Assembly (NCBI RefSeq): GCF_050003625.1 | Contig: NC_134398.1 | Span: 70,626,891 to 70,690,890 of the forward strand | Source: Haematobia irritans | Taxonomy: Eukaryota > Arthropoda > Insecta > Diptera > Muscidae | Direction: 5' to 3' | Length of the DNA: 64,000 nucleotides | Part shown: piece by piece, positions 12,340-23,345 of the stretch | How positions within the stretch are numbered: the first letter of the stretch is position 1 | Layout of the letters: the number at the start of each line of letters is the position of its first letter | Translations under genes and position numbers: made by a program | The notes under the pieces: model-generated | The model's input: the letters and a program-made list of their open reading frames with translations, nothing else | The model's database searches: none | What the model was told of the DNA's origin: nothing

Positions 12340-13690
12340 AGTTTCCGTCATAAATAAAACTCTTTTTATGAGTTTTATTTTTTCCTTCAGAAAATGATAC
12401 TCTTTTTGGAGTTTTATTTTTTTCCTTAGAAAATAAAGCTCTGTTTTGGAGTTTTATTTTTTTTTTTTTCGGAAAATAAATTTTTGATACAATTGATAAA
12501 GATATATTGAAGCGCGTTCGAGACTTAGCGAAAGGCTTACGGACTCCTACTTACAGGGTTGTTATGTACAAGATGCATATAATTGCCATTTTTAGACGAT
12601 AAGTTAAAAATTATTTTAGGAACATGACTAGTCATCTTAATTTACCCCAAGTTACCATTGATGTCCAGACACGATGGAATGCCACCTACTTCATGCTAAA
12701 AAGCTTAATGCGTTACAAATCCTTCTGCTTGAAAAATCTCGATAAGTCAGAATGGGAAAGTGTGAAAGACTTATTAGGCCTCTTGGACCCATTGGAGCAA
12801 TTATTTTATAGCGATTTCTTTAAATATGGCTTCAAATGAAGCTTGACATTTAGTCGAAGGCCGCCAGCTCAGAATTTCTGACAATATTAGAACGGCGTGA
12901 AAAAGTGCTGCTGAAAAATCCAACACCCTTTGCAGCCTTATATTTGGATCCGCGTCTTCAGTGCATCATAGCGAAGGAGCCATTACAATTAGTGTGTGCT
13001 CGAACACATCTTAAAGAAGTGATGATACGGATTTTGCAGTTTGAGAATCAAGTAAGTTGTAAACATATTTAATAATTATTTTTTCTAAAAATGCTATTTT
13101 TTTCTCTTTGCAGATAAATAATACCCAATTCGATGATCACCCGGTTGTTTGCGATACATCGCAATCGAATACATCGCTTTTGGGTTAATTTTTGAACGCC
13201 CTAAATGTTGACAGGGAACAAGAAGAAAAACAAAGCTTTCTATGAAGTCGATAACTTTTCGCCAAGGCCCTTGTCGATTGATAAACCTCCTTTCGAGTGC
13301 TGGGAAGCAAAAAAAGTAAATTATTCGTATTAATATAAATTTGCAAAAACTTTACAGTGTGTTCCTGCAACCCGAGTAAGCGTGGAAATAGCATTATCTG
13401 CTCTTAAATTGCTACTGAGCGACCTGCGTTCAAATCATTCCGTTGAAAATTTAGAAACAAAATATGTTCGTTAAATTAAACAAATAAATTAATACAAACT
13501 TTATGTGAGATAAACTCAATAAAACAAGAAAAGAATTAATATGAGTTTTATTTAAGACGGAAAAAATAAAACTCCTGAAAAGAGTTTTATTTTTCGAAAA
13601 AAAAAAATAAATAAAACTCCAAAAAAGAGTATTATTTTCTAAGGAAAAAATAAAACTCATAAAAAAATTTTTATTTTTACGTTAAAAAAA
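12340..13690 (+). mobile_element. hAT element remnant between long inverted repeats
   Basis: Arms of about 130 bp at 12350-12475 and 13545-13670 are inverted copies built from AGAGTTTTATTTTT-like modules. They enclose the hAT transposase remnant. Exact outer termini and an 8-bp target duplication could not be fixed, so coordinates are approximate. Confidence 0.6.
12505..13470 (+). pseudogene. hAT transposase remnant
   Basis: Forward-strand fragments in the right order: IDKDILKRVRDLAKGLRTPT (about 12490-12557), then after an AG acceptor-like site the open piece 12624-12839 with PQVTIDVQTRWNATYFMLKS (the DV-TRW-ST-Y motif of hAT). Next comes FAALYLDPRLQCII (about 12930), a GTAAGT donor near 13050 with a TTGCAG acceptor near 13110, and finally VPATRVSVEIALSALKLLLS (about 13355), the hAT C-terminal dimerisation region. 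Stops at 12838 and elsewhere and missing segments rule out function. The two splice-like sites suggest the parent gene had introns. Confidence 0.8.
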
Positions 13691-14747
13691 TAACAGTTAA
13701 CTTTGGAGTTGGGAGTGTTTTCTACACCCAGAAAAAAGTGTCTTCGAAATTAAAGGAAAAAATGTTCATCAATTTAGTTTAGCCATTTTATTCCCATTCA
13801 GTTAAATTTTTGTGTCAAATAATAAAATTTACTTGTTTCAGTAAAAAAATCCTAAACTGAAAGCAGTTAGGAATAGTTCATTAATTAGAATAAGGCATGT
13901 AATTATACTAATACTGTTTTCTTCGCTGGGTATAAGAATTTACTACTGAACAAGAAAATTTTATTCACTGATAACAAAGCACTCGTAAAAATAAACAAAA
14001 AGCGAACTAAAACCAAGTTTCTTCAAATTTAGTAAAGTTTCTTGTAAAATGATAAATTTATTTATTTATTTTATTTATTTATATTCCTACTATGAAGTAT
14101 TCAATCCTTTCAAAACTTAAGGAAACACACTTATTAGAATATAGGAAAATTTCCTACATTTCTTTTATCTACCTGTAATCGATACCTGTCATCGATATGT
14201 TTGCGCGTGGGTTGTTTTTTAGTTGGAATCGCGTTGTTATGGTATACGGAGAGATTGTTAACAAATAAATATAATATAATAAAAAACAAATAAAATATAT
14301 GAAATATTTGTTGTTTTAAATTAGTGAGAAAAATTTTCGTTTTTTGAAAATTGGTTTATAAAAAAGAAAACACCAGCAGAATAACAACCCCTTCATTCGA
14401 CTTCATTTTGGAATCTTCGATTATCAGGTAATATTCAGTGACGCTAACCTTTTGTGAAAAAAATTGGTTTAAGATTTTTTGTTTATATTTGTAGGTATTG
14501 AAATTGTAAAAGGTGGACAAAATTGCTATCAGCAACTTATTCAAAGTGAAAGGTACTAGAAGAAGAAAAAAAATGTGTTTTAATATTTCAAGGCCAGTCG
14601 ACGCTGTTGATTCTAAATAAATATATTTAATATATTAATAAAACATGTCTTTTATTGAAAAAAAATTGCCTATATAAATAAATAAAATTCTATTTAAAAA
14701 CGGAGATAAGCAGTTCTAATTTTGAAGTAAAAGGTTTACCACAAATA

Positions 14748-16052
14748 AAGGGTGATTTGTTAAGAGCTTGATAACTTAAAAAAAAAAAAAACGCATAAAA
14801 TTTGCAAAATCTCATCGGTTCTTTATTTGAAACGTTAGATTGGTCCATGACATTTACTTTTTGAAGATAATTTCATTTAAATGTTGACCGCGGCTGCGTC
14901 TTAGGTGGTCCATTCGGAAAGTCCAATTTTGGGCAACTTTTTCGAGCATTTCGGCCGGAATAGCCCGAAGTTCTTCGGAAATGTTGTCTTCCAAAGCTGG
15001 AATAGTTGCTGGCTTATTTCTGTAGACTTTAGACTTGACGTAGCCCCACAAAAAATAGTCTAAAGGCGTCAAATCGCATGATCTTGGTGGCCAACTTACC
15101 GGTCCATTTCTTGAGATGAATTGTTCTCCGAAGTTTTCCCTCAAAATGGCCATAGAATCGCGAGCTGTGTGGCATGTAGCGCCATCTTGTTGAAACCACA
15201 TGTCAACCAAGTTCAGTTCTTCCATTTTTGGCAACAAAAAGTTTGTTAGCATCGAACGATAGCGATCGCCATTCACCGTAACGTTGCGTCCAACAGCATC
15301 TTTGAAAAAATACGGTCCAATGATTCCACCAGCGTACAAACCACACCAAACAGTGCATTTTTCGGGATGCATGGGCAGTTCTTGAACGGCTTCTGGTTGC
15401 TCTTCACTCCAAATGCGGCAATTTTGCTTATTTACGTAGCCATTCAACCAGAAATGAGCCTCATCGCTGAACAAAATTTGTCGATAAAAAAGCGGATTTT
15501 CTGCCAACTTTTCTAGGGCCCATTCACTGAAAATTCGACGTTGTGGCAGATCGTTCGGCTTCAGTTCTTGCACGAGCTGTATTTTATACGGTTTTACACC
15601 AAGATCTTTGCGTAAAATCTTCCATGTGGTCGAATAACACAAACCCAATTGCTGCGAACGGCGACGAATCGACATTTCACGGTCTTCAGCAACACTCTCA
15701 GAAACAGACGCAATATTCTCTTCTGTACGCACTGTACGCATTCGTGTGGTTGGTTTAATGTCCAATAAAGTAAACTGAGTGCGAAACTTGGTCACAATCG
15801 CATTAATTGTTTGCTCACTTGGTCGATTATGTAGACCATAAATCGGACGTAAAGCGCGAAACACATTTCGAACCGAACACTGATTTTGGTAATAAAATTC
15901 AATGATTTGCAAGCGTTGCTCGTTAGTAAGTCTATTCATGATGAAATGTCAAAGCATACTGAGCATCTTTCTCTTTGACACCATGTCTGAAATCCCACGT
16001 GATCTGTCAAATACTAATGCATGAAAATCCTAACCTCAAAAGAATCACCCTT
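14748..16052 (-). mobile_element. DD41D (rosa-type) Tc1/mariner element, apparently intact
   Basis: A 1305-bp element flanked by TA at 14746-14747 and 16053-16054. The short terminal inverted repeats begin AAGGGTGATT on both strands. It contains a single uninterrupted transposase gene on the reverse strand with about 110 bp of non-coding sequence on each side. It lies inside the 13725-16319 TIR element. Complete ends, TA duplication and an open gene make it a candidate for recent or current activity. Confidence 0.93.
14854..15939 (-). CDS. DD41D mariner-like transposase
   Basis: A 361-aa cut-and-paste transposase; the start is the first ATG after the right TIR. The N-terminal helix-turn-helix begins LTNEQRLQIIEFYYQNQ, and a second DNA-binding part holds SIRRRSQQLGLCYSTTWKIL (residues 90-109). 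The catalytic residues are D159 (FSDEAHFWLNGYVNKQN), D252 (WFQQDGATCHTAR) and D294 (SCDLTPLDYFLWGY). D252 and D294 are 41 residues apart, the spacing that defines the DD41D or rosa clade (named from Ceratitis rosa). There is no frameshift or internal stop, and the length is usual for the family. Activity is inferred only from integrity. Confidence 0.95.
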   Translation of the reverse strand: MNRLTNEQRLQIIEFYYQNQCSVRNVFRALRPIYGLHNRPSEQTINAIVTKFRTQFTLLDIKPTTRMRTVRTEENIASVSESVAEDREMSIRRRSQQLGLCYSTTWKILRKDLGVKPYKIQLVQELKPNDLPQRRIFSEWALEKLAENPLFYRQILFSDEAHFWLNGYVNKQNCRIWSEEQPEAVQELPMHPEKCTVWCGLYAGGIIGPYFFKDAVGRNVTVNGDRYRSMLTNFLLPKMEELNLVDMWFQQDGATCHTARDSMAILRENFGEQFISRNGPVSWPPRSCDLTPLDYFLWGYVKSKVYRNKPATIPALEDNISEELRAIPAEMLEKVAQNWTFRMDHLRRSRGQHLNEIIFKK

Positions 16053-16386
16053 TATGTAAGATTTATCCAAATGAACGAAAAAAGTTGAATAAAATCATTC
16101 CACATATGAATTCAATTCAGTTAATTTTTTTTCATTCTGTAGTATAGTGGTACATAAATTTTGGAAAATGTTTACTAATATATGGAATGCATTTTACCTA
16201 ATTTCTACGAAAATCACATCGTTCAAAAAAATAAAAATGTCTTTAGAACTATACGAAGTTCAACTTTCTTCACAATGAATTCATTTTAACTTAAAGAAGG
16301 GCTCACTTTTTTCTGGGTGTAATATCACCATAGATTCTGAAAGAGCTTTGCGAGATGAATCTACTGGTATATGACAATATAGGTCT

Positions 16387-16957
16387 TAGAGGTGTGCACG
16401 TTAGTAATCTTTTACTCACGCTCACGCACACTCACGATGGAAAAATCTTACTCACGCACGATATTGTTTGGTAGGTCTCACGCTCACGCACACTCACGAA
16501 AAGAAAACATGTACTCACGCACGAAAATGTCGTGACTCACAAAAAATATCGTGACTCACGAATAATTTTATGAGTAATTTACTTGAGGGACGTGTCTGAA
16601 ATCATGAGCACGATTAAAATCGAGAGTGTTATTAAACTCTTAACATCCTAGGTGTCACTAATGTCATTGCAAATTAATTTAACTTTTAAGCGTTTTATGT
16701 TGGAGAGCGGGATTATTTTCGTGAGCGTAATTCGTTACTCACGCACACTCACGAAGATATTGTTTTCGTGACTCACGCTCACGCACACTCACGCCGTTGA
16801 CATGAGCGTGACTCACGACTCACGCGTGAGTCACGACTCACGCGTGAGTCACGAACATTTTCGTGAGTCACGAACATTTTCGTGAGTCACGAACATTTTC
16901 GTGAGTCACGAACATTTTCGTGAGTCACGACGATTTCGTGTCACGTGCATACATCTA
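16387..16957. mobile_element. hAT-like short element with TGAGTCA arrays, copy 1
   Basis: Ends TAGAGGTGTGCACG and (complement) TAGATGTATGCACGTGACAC form inverted repeats, flanked by 8-bp direct repeats ATAGGTCT and ATATGTCT (7 of 8 match), the size made by hAT transposases. The interior is made of CACTCACG / CGTGAGTCACG modules. The last part is a tandem 19-bp unit (TCGTGAGTCACGAACATTT) repeated about four times from 16861. TGAGTCA is the palindromic AP-1 motif. No coding capacity. Confidence 0.8.
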
Positions 16958-16965
16958 ATATGTCT

Positions 16966-18921
16966 CCGTTGACTCTAACATGAACAGTTTTTAAGTTTAA
17001 ATTTTCTGGATAACAGTTATTTACGGTCCCTGATTTATTTATAAATATTTTTTCTTTCGATGAAATAATTTTCTTGTAATTTAAGGATTATACTTTCTTT
17101 TGGATTGACTTCTTGAGACCATAAAATACACAATTTTCATCCGATTTGATTGAAATACAAACGATATATTTGTGATAGATATCCTGAATATGTTTGTATG
17201 GATCCATATTTTAATATAACCCAATCTCTTGATTTTATTTCTTGAGGATGTAGCACGCAATTTTCATCCAATTTGCCTGATATTTTTTTTTCAACCCATG
17301 ATAAATATCATATTTGATTGGTGTTTCTTTGATATAGTTCTCGAATCATCTGAACATCCGATTCTCTGGAGCACTTAAAGACGAGGAAATTTTTATTTAA
17401 TTTATTAGTTAAACAAACTTATTTTTTATAGATCCAAAGATTTAAATTTAAAATTTATCTGCGGGAACGGTATCATTTCAGCGATCTTCTTAAGGGAGTG
17501 TGATTCATCAAATCCATCTGAAAATATATCCAAAGAAAATTTTATGTACAAATTATTTTAAAATCTGTGTGATTTAGCAAAGGTATTTTTTTAATTCTCA
17601 ATCCTTAAAATGTATATGTCTACATGAAATTTTTTGTTGCTTCGTGTAGTTTATAGATCTAGTAGTGAGCACAACGCAATTTTTGTATGAAACAATCGAC
17701 AAACTCATCCCTGAACTGTTCATATACCGCCTGGAGATTTTGAGTAATTGTGAATAATAATACGAGGGTAATGATGTGACCCCAATGGTAATAGCACGCG
17801 TTTATAACTTCGAGTAACATCCATAATTATTTACGCTAGATATGACAGCTTCGCCCTTTTCCTCCTCACCTCGACACGGCGGTATGCTCTGCCATTGCTA
17901 GAAATAAAAAAACACTGCCAGTTTAATAGAAATGCATTTAATGGCTAAGAGTTATCCATGGATATTGGTGGGGTCATCATCGATTGTAGGTCTAACAATG
18001 TTGCTAGCTGCAGAGCAAACAACTTCATCAGCAACAAACGCATCAGCATCACATAGACAAGCCATTAGCAATTGCCAACAAAAGGAATAACAACGATAAT
18101 CCTTGTTTGCCATAACCTCGCAGCGAAAGTTTGTAGTCATCATGCGGCTGCGTATGCGGACGATTTTGCGTTGCTGCCGTCGTTACAAGATTCGGCGGTT
18201 GTCAATTGATTGTACGACTGCGCAACAAGTTGATTCATTTACGAAGGCATGGTGGGGCAGTCCCAACATGTTTGACGAGTTTAGGGGCCATTCCAAACAA
18301 CAACAAAAGGATGATGCCCAGCCACCAAAACAAAACAAATATTGCCCGAGTGCATGGGGGCAAAGCGCTCGTTCAGCTTTAGACCAGTTTGACATGACAT
18401 TAACGAATGGTTTGGCGGCAAGGCAAGCGTTTTGCCAATTTAGCTTCTTTCCCGCTGCATTTGGAAGATTTTTTATTGTAGCGTTATGGCAATTAGCAAT
18501 TGTCTATGATAACAATGGTCGCGTTTTAGTCAGTTTAGTTATTCTGGAATGGCACGTCTTTCAAACATCCTCTATCTATTGTGAGTGGAACTGAACTGAT
18601 GTAAATGTAGTAAGACTGTGCAATATTTGTGAGATGTAAAAAAGGGCGCTATAAATATGGACCCCATGAAAATAAGCCAAAATAGTCTATGAGAGAAATC
18701 ATCAAATTTGTGTTTTTTTTTTAATGGTAATTTAATTTAATGTTCCTAATTTCCTAATATATTACAATATGATTAGGACTCCTATGTTAATATATTAGAA
18801 TATATTATATTTTTTATAAATACAGAATGTGTGGATGTAAAGATATAATACCTTACAAATTTCAAGTAATCATATAATAATTTAATCCTGGAAAGTCATC
18901 CTTATTTTTGTATACACAAAC
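16966..18921. other. Single-copy-looking DNA, GC-richer core at 17760-18600
   Basis: No repeat family or gene is recognised. From about 17760 to 18600 base composition rises and the sequence lacks the repeat motifs of its surroundings. A 163-aa forward frame (18103-18594) and overlapping reverse frames exist but show no domain, splice context or consistent codon pattern. A conserved non-coding or regulatory segment is possible but unproven. Confidence 0.35.
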
Positions 18922-19144
18922 GTCATCCTTCGTCATTTCGCCTACGGCTTATTTTAAGACGCTCTAATCTGCATCGTGAGCAAAAATGAGAACCAAAAGT
19001 GAGTTTTTTCTTACCCAATTTGTTTTTAATTGGTATTAGACAAAAATTCATAAAATTGTTGCATTAGTATAAATTAAATTTATTATTTCCAAATCGCCTA
19101 AAATGCATTTTAGATCGCCTAGTCACGAAGTGACGAAGGATGAC
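18922..19144. repeat. Inverted-repeat element (about 223 bp)
   Basis: GTCATCCTTCGTCATTTCG at the left is matched by CGAAGTGACGAAGGATGAC at the right. A partial extra GTCATCC lies just upstream near 18893. No target duplication is evident. It is probably a small non-autonomous element. Confidence 0.55.
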
Positions 19145-19730
19145 TGTCTAGGGTTAAGATATGTTACTCAAACAGAGTGAGAGAGAGGGAGATATTATAG
19201 ATACAAAATAAAGATGGAGGCGGAGAGCATAGAATATAGATTTCTATATAATTGCTTCATCGGTGTCGAACGTTGTACTACAGCTCCGAAGATTAAGAAT
19301 GAAGGATGAAAATTTTCCAATTTTACATTAAATTAGTGGAATTATGATGCCCCAAACGATTTAAATTGAAATATTAAAACTTCATATTTGTACAAAAAAT
19401 TGTGACCAAAAACCGCAAAAATACGATGTTTAATTTTGGGCAGATTTATTCTTTACGAAAAATACAAAAGCAAATGCCGTAAAACCAGTGTTGCCAATTA
19501 ATTTTTTAACCTTCCTTTCAAATATTAAGAAACCAAAAATCCAAATTGTTCCAATTTTTTCAACAAATTTTTGGAAAAAATGAGTTTCCACATTTTGTGA
19601 AAAAAATCCTGTAGTGATGCACTTCAAAAACTCAATTTAACAATAAATAGAATAATAAAATATTTTTATCATTTTAATGAGTAGGTAAACTATAATAATT
19701 AAAAAAATAATCGGTTTATAAAATAGAAAG
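19145..19730. other. Non-coding AT-rich stretch
   Basis: Contains a short GAGAGAGAGGGAGA tract near 19180 and AT-rich text. No coding signature is seen. Confidence 0.4.
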
Positions 19731-19984
19731 AACAAGTATATACGGCCGTAAGTTCGGACAGGCCGAAGCTTATGTACCCTCCATCATGGATTGCGTAGAA
19801 ACTTCTTCTAAACACTGCCATCCACAATCGAATTACTTAAGTTGCGGTAACGCTAGCCGATGGCAAGGTATCTTAAAACATCCTAACACCATCTTCTAAA
19901 TTGTATGTAAGTCCATACGTGGTATATACTAAATCAAACAACATCGATCCAATACGTATATAATTCAGTTTGACAAAGTAGATA

Positions 19985-20440
19985 TAAAATTTTGACAAAA
20001 TTTTCTACAGAAATAAAATTTTAACAAAATTTTCTATAGAAATAAAATTTTCACAAAATTTTCTATAGAAATAAAAATTTTGACAAAATTTTCTATAGAA
20101 AGAAAATTTTGACAAAAATTTCTACAGAAATAAAATTTTAACAAAATTTTCTATAGAAATAAACTTTTGACAAAATATTCTATAGAAATAAAATCTTGGT
20201 AGATTATTTTTGGCTCGAGTGGCAACCATGATTATGAATCGTATAAAATTTGAACAAAATTTTCCATAGAAATAAAATTTTGACAAAATTTTCTATAGAA
20301 ATAAAATTTTGACAATGATGAAAATTTTATTAAGAACCGAATAAAATTTTAACAAAATTTTCTCTAGAAATAAAACTTTGACAAAATTTTCTATAGAAAT
20401 AAAATTTTGACAAAATTTTCTATATAAATAAAATTTTGGT
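19985..20440. repeat. Minisatellite, 29-30 bp unit
   Basis: The unit ACAAAATTTTCTATAGAAAT plus AAAATTTTG is repeated about a dozen times with changes, interrupted by stretches holding GGCTCGAGTGGCAAC. It is an internal part of family A; the reverse complement occurs at 32910-33390. Confidence 0.9.
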
Positions 20441-20594
20441 AGATTATTTTTGGCTCTAGTAGCAACAATGATTATGAACCGAATTTTTGTGTGATTGGAC
20501 CAATTTTGGTATGGTTGTTAGCGACCATATACTAACACCACGTTCCTAATTTGAACCGGATCGGATGAATTTTGCTCCTCCAAGATGCTCCGGA

Positions 20595-21360
20595 GGTCAA
20601 ATCTGGAGAACGTTTTATACGGGGGCTATATATAATTATGGACCGATATGGACCAATTCTGGCACGGTTGTTAAAGATCATATACTAACACCATGTTCAA
20701 AATTACAACCGGATTGGATGAAATTTGCTTCTCTTGGAGACTTCGCAAGCCAAATCTGGGAATCGGTTTATATGGGCGCTATATATAATTATGGACCGAT
20801 GTGGACCAATTTTTGCACGGTTGTTAGAGACCATATAGCAATACCATGTACCAAATTTCAGCCGGATCAGATGCAATTTGCTTCTCTTTGAGGCTTCGCA
20901 AGCCAAATCTGGAGATCGGTTTATATGGGGTCTATATATAATTATGGACCGATGTGGACCAATTTTTGCATGGTTATTAGAGACCATATACCAACATCAT
21001 GTACCAAATTTCAGCCGGATCGGATGCAATTTGCTTCTCTCTGAGGCTTCGCAAGCCAAATCTGGAGATCGGTTTATATGGGGTCTATATATAATTATGG
21101 ACCGATGTGAACCAATTTTTGCATGGTTGTTAGAGACCATATATCAACATCATGTACCAAATTTCAGCCGGATCAGATGAAATTTGCTTCTCTTTGAGGC
21201 TCCGCAAGCCAAATCTGGGGATCGGTTTATATGGGGTCCGATGTGGACCAATTTTTGCATGATTGTTAGAGACCATATACCAACACCATATACCAAATTT
21301 CAGCCGGATCGGATGAAATATGCTTCTGTTAGAGGCTCCACAAGCCAAATCTGAGGGTCC
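20595..21360. repeat. 153-bp tandem array of family A
   Basis: The motif AGCCAAATCTGG recurs at 20748, 20901, 21054 and 21207, exactly 153 bp apart. The next copy, at 21343, is 136 bp on because of a 17-bp deletion. Each unit contains TATATAATTATGGACCGAT. As 153 is divisible by three, reading frames stay open across units, giving long but meaningless open frames on both strands. Confidence 0.95.
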
Positions 21361-21661
21361 ATTTATATGGGGGCTATACGTAAAAGTGGACCGATATGGC
21401 CCATTTGCAATACCATCCGACCTACATCGATAACAACTACTTTTGGCAAGTTTCAAGTCGATAGCTTGTTTTGTTCGGAAGTTGGCGTGATTTCAACAGA
21501 CGGACGGACGGACGGACGGACGGACATGCTTAGATCGACTCAGAATTTCACCACGACCCAGAATATATGTACTTTATGGGGTCTTAGAGCAATATTTCGA
21601 TGTGTTACAAACGGAATGACAAAGTTAATATACCCCCATCCTATGATGGAGGGTATAAAAA

Positions 21662-22560
21662 TAAAATTTAGTAAACATATACATTATCTTTCACTACAAC
21701 CTCAAAAAAAATCTGTTCTGTAACATAGTATGCCCCAAAAACATTTTGCTTCAAGCATATATATTTTCAGGATTGGCACAAACAAAATATTGTTTGTATT
21801 TTTAAAATATATTATGTTTCACCTTAGGCATGCACTGGTAGAAACAAAATTTAATGAAATTTCCTTTGTGTATATATATTTTTAAGGGTCCAATTGGTTA
21901 CTTCCATTATTTTACTTGCAGCATACTCTCTAGGTCTCTCTTTCTAAACACATATATGTTTATAGGCTATTTCTAAATTAATATATGTTTGCATACAAGC
22001 ATATTATATTTACAAACATTTTATGTCCCAAACATAATATGTTCTAATATATTAGCATATATATCCCAAACATGTTATGGTAGTTTATGAACATTATATG
22101 CTTGCACTTAAAAATATTGTGTTAAAAAAATTGAGTTCCAAACATATATTTTTACACCCAATCATATGAAAAACACTCTTTTTCGTCCGTGTACCAATGT
22201 CCACTTAGAAGGACATTTGAAAACAACACAAAACTCTATTTCCCCACTTAGTTTCGATTAATTTATCGATGTTATTTTAAAGTGGAGGCTTTAATCTTAA
22301 TAAGCTATAAATATTTTCCAAATTGGTGAAAAAAAGCGAAAGACACATTCATACAAAAACTATAGCTTATATTTTTTCGAGTTCTTTTTTAGTATTTTTT
22401 TCTCGCGCTTCGAAACATATTATAGGCCAAATATCGCTTATTTTCGTAAGGTAATTTGGTGACAAATCAAGAATCAAGTTTTCAGAACAAACTCATATAG
22501 CTCTGGAAGTAATTGAGGTAGGTCCTCAAAATTGCAATTTTTGTTCTTTAAGATGTTAAT
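21662..22560. repeat. Family D dispersed repeat and AT-rich DNA
   Basis: About 21695-22195 shares text with 56265-56470 and 62697-63474: CTGTAACATA, GCTTCAAGCATATATATTTTC, AACATTATATGCTTGCACTT and CAAACATAT-AAAAACACTCTTT-CGTGT at the end. No gene is seen. A solo CACTGGTAGAAA motif (21834) equals the terminus of the 27950-29376 element. Confidence 0.5.
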
Positions 22561-22584
22561 ACAAGAACAAACAGAAGAAAGATT

Positions 22585-22627
22585 AAATAAAACTAATGTT
22601 AAAAAGTTTTTAACATTAGGTTTATTT
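22585..22627. repeat. Near-perfect hairpin, 21-bp stem
   Basis: AAATAAAACTAATGTTAAAA and its complement pair with one mismatch over 21 bp and a single-base loop. It lies left of the mariner remnant and may be a terminal structure of a lost element. Confidence 0.8.
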
Positions 22628-22689
22628 CAAATAAAAAGAGCACACCAGCATACCATCACTTTTGGATCATACCACACTTTTGGATCATT

Positions 22690-23005
22690 ATTCTGATCCT
22701 ATTTGTCCAAATTAAAAGAGCATACCAGCATTTTCCACACGGTCAGAAATTGTTTGTTGTGCAACATTTAACATTGTTGCCATTTGCTTTTGACTCTACA
22801 TCCAATATCGTTTACAATTCGGCGTCTTCAAACTTTTTTGGTGGTCTTCCACGTTCTTTATTTCTCACATCAAAAACATTATTTCTAAACCGTTGAAATC
22901 ATTTTTTGGCTCGACAAGCATTCGATGCGACTCTGCAGCACTTTTCTTCAAATGAAAACAAAAAATTAATGCTTTACGCAAATCGTCACTTTCTGGTACA
23001 CAATT
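22690..23005 (-). pseudogene. Mariner transposase N-terminal remnant (mauritiana-like)
   Basis: On the reverse strand from about 23000 downward: VPESDDLRKALIFCFHLKKS, then ESHRMLVEPK, then WFQRFRNNVFDVRNKERGRP and PKKFEDAEL. This is the N-terminal DNA-binding half of a mariner transposase of the mauritiana/vertumnana type, clearly different from the Himar1 copies. It is frameshifted and lacks the catalytic half. The MULE at 23011-26023 sits at its N-terminal edge, so it probably disrupted or flanks this element. Confidence 0.75.
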
Positions 23006-23345
23006 TTGGCAGGCTCCATGAAATAAGCCCCCAAGAAAAAAGGCCCCAAACTGGAAATGAAATAATGCCCCAAATTTTGGGGATTTAGTTCATAAGGAAA
23101 TAAAGCCTCATTTTGAATATGCAATAAAACCCCACAACAATGAAATAAAGCCCAAAATTTTATGAAATTGGGCCCCATAGGGACTTATTTCATTTTATAA
23201 AGTAATATTTATTGCTGTTATAGAGAAAAAAAAATAAATTTATTCATGAATTTAATAAATATTTCAATATAATATTATATTGTGTATAAATAAAAAAAAT
23301 CTCTATGAAAAATCCAATTTAATAATTGTATGAGAGTAATAAGTT

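Larger units (their letters stand above)
13725..16319. mobile_element. TIR element (TA target) hosting a DD41D transposon
   Basis: The left end CACCCAGAAAAAAGTG (preceded by TA) and the right end CACTTTTTTCTGGGTG (followed by TA) are perfect 16-bp inverted repeats. Removing the nested DD41D element leaves about 1.29 kb with no recognisable open frame. It is therefore a non-autonomous TA-inserting element, probably Tc1/mariner-related by its TA duplication. The G family (41021-41537) has similar CACT-AAAAA-GTGA ends. Confidence 0.7.
19731..21661 (-). repeat. Family A repeat, full length (reverse)
   Basis: The left (3') end reads AACAAGTATATACGGCCGTA followed by a hairpin TTCGG-ACAGG-CCGAA. 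Then come about 200 bp of unique family text and a 29-30 bp minisatellite (19985-20440). Tandem 153-bp units, a GACGGACGG tract (21500-21525) and the 5' palindromic end ATGATGGAGGGTATAAAAA follow. It lacks a gene. Ends and layout match the forward copies at 31789-35388 and 39318-40494. Confidence 0.85.

Noticed and set aside
18103..18594. 163-aa forward open frame
   Set aside because: No recognisable domain, no splice context, overlaps a 70-aa frame on the other strand; frames of this size arise by chance in GC-richer DNA.
19985..20440. CRISPR-like regular array
   Set aside because: The 29-30 bp units are contiguous with no unique spacers, are AT-rich and lie inside a eukaryotic dispersed repeat.
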